Source: Treponema sp. (GTDB taxonomy: Bacteria > Spirochaetota > Spirochaetia > Treponematales > Breznakiellaceae). Taken from it: a DNA stretch of 6,532 nt. The stretch lies in NCBI GenBank assembly GCA_031275535.1, contig JAISOR010000049.1, forward strand, positions 1-6,532, written 5' to 3'. The stretch's first letter is position 1; every line of letters begins with the position of its first letter. Of the stretch, positions 6,361 through 6,532 are shown piece by piece. The position numbers and the translations under genes are program-made. The notes under the pieces are model-generated. The model was not told the origin of the DNA. It did not search any database and saw nothing but the letters and a program-made list of their open reading frames with translations.

Positions 6361-6412
6361 TGTCAAAGCCATAGGGGGGACCCTCTGGGGGGTCCCCCCT
6401 ATGGCTTTGACA
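6361..6412. repeat. 23-bp perfect inverted repeat with 6-nt loop
   Basis: Arm 6361-6383 is exactly complementary to 6390-6412, leaving the loop tctggg (6384-6389). It adjoins the tandem palindromes with no spacer. The stem holds a run of six G/C pairs in each arm and ends in TGTCAA/TTGACA. TTGACA therefore faces outward on both sides, a perfect -35 hexamer, but no -10 box follows at a suitable distance either way. No T-tract follows, so it is not a standard terminator. Confidence 0.85.
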
Positions 6413-6431
6413 GCCGCCACGCCCTGAAAAG

Positions 6432-6483
6432 CACGTGATAACGTGTTGATGAAAAAAGGCAGCATCTCCCCCGCGCAAGCGGG
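6432..6483. repeat. Two small hairpins near the right edge
   Basis: cacgt-gata-acgtg (6432-6445) and cccgc-gcaa-gcggg (6470-6483) are perfect 5-bp stems with 4-nt loops. The second has a GNRA-type GCAA loop and is followed by ttcttta, a weak terminator-like tail on the plus strand. If the possible gene at 6449 is real, the second hairpin lies inside it and is coding. Confidence 0.4.
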
Positions 6484-6532
6484 TTCTTTAGGCCCCGTAA
6501 AAGCCGCTGTTCCGAATAAGGCATCAGGCCGG
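6449..6532 (+). CDS. Possible start of a hypothetical protein gene, 3' partial
   Basis: An open frame starts at ATG 6449, just after in-frame GTG and TTG codons at 6443 and 6446, and runs to the window edge. It reads MKKGSISPAQAGSLGPVKAA and 8 more residues. An in-frame TGA at 6425-6427 closes it upstream. No Shine-Dalgarno is visible, the visible piece is only 28 codons and no family is recognised. If real, it would be divergent to pyrE, and the palindrome-rich DNA would be their shared regulatory region. Confidence 0.27.
   Translation, partial: MKKGSISPAQAGSLGPVKAAVPNKASGR

Larger units (their letters stand above)
6065..6448. other. Gene-free, palindrome-dense intergenic region upstream of pyrE
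   Basis: No reading frame here resembles a protein; the open frames that cross it owe their length to repeats whose units are multiples of three (15 bp). It holds the candidate pyrE promoter, the heptamer polypurine tract and at least six separate dyad-symmetric motifs, including the tandem 15-bp palindromes and the 23-bp inverted repeat. Confidence 0.6.

Noticed and set aside
6361..6412. Rho-independent terminator
   Set aside because: The stem is strong, but no T-tract follows on either strand.
6061..6478. Two minus-strand open frames of 134 and 127 codons across the repeats, with pentapeptide repeats such as TDLGL and DRPWS
   Set aside because: The 15-bp tandem unit stays open in every frame and produces these repeats. 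The frames also run through the 23-bp inverted repeat and the polypurine tract and overlap the candidate pyrE promoter.

Overview
The window looks like chromosomal DNA from a GC-rich bacterium. The Thermus/clostridial-type PyrE, the OmpL47-like repeats and the very large surface-type protein built from FN3, TIG, Ig-like and PQQ-propeller modules suggest a spirochaete related to gut treponemes. That placement is an inference from protein style and was not confirmed by any search.

Layout. Positions 1-4623 (+) hold the 3' part of a giant extracytoplasmic beta-rich protein whose N-terminus lies outside the window. It runs tail-to-tail into a HAD-superfamily hydrolase gene (5301-4618, minus); the two stop regions overlap by 6 bp. 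The apparent Rho-independent terminator of the giant gene (stem 4650-4686 plus T-tract) lies inside the HAD coding sequence. Upstream of the HAD gene, 5323-5480 is a compact 158-bp element with CTAG ends, 19-nt imperfect terminal inverted repeats and two internal hairpins. It begins at the stop codon of pyrE (6064-5477, minus) and supplies a Shine-Dalgarno, an ATG and a 16-codon mini-ORF whose TGA overlaps the HAD ATG.

Upstream of pyrE, 6065-6448 has no convincing gene but is dense in repeats. It holds a possible leaderless pyrE promoter, a degenerate heptamer polypurine tract, several 6+1+6 palindromes, three tandem 15-bp palindromes with a compensatory change in the third copy, and a 23-bp perfect inverted repeat. 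A possible gene start on the plus strand (from 6449) runs off the right edge.

Functionally, pyrE makes orotidine monophosphate for pyrimidine synthesis. The HAD protein is an unassigned small-molecule hydrolase. The giant protein is probably a surface or periplasmic binding or structural protein. Nothing ties the three into one pathway. The most unusual content is in the non-coding DNA: the pyrE-HAD element, the tandem palindromes and the terminator embedded in an opposing gene.
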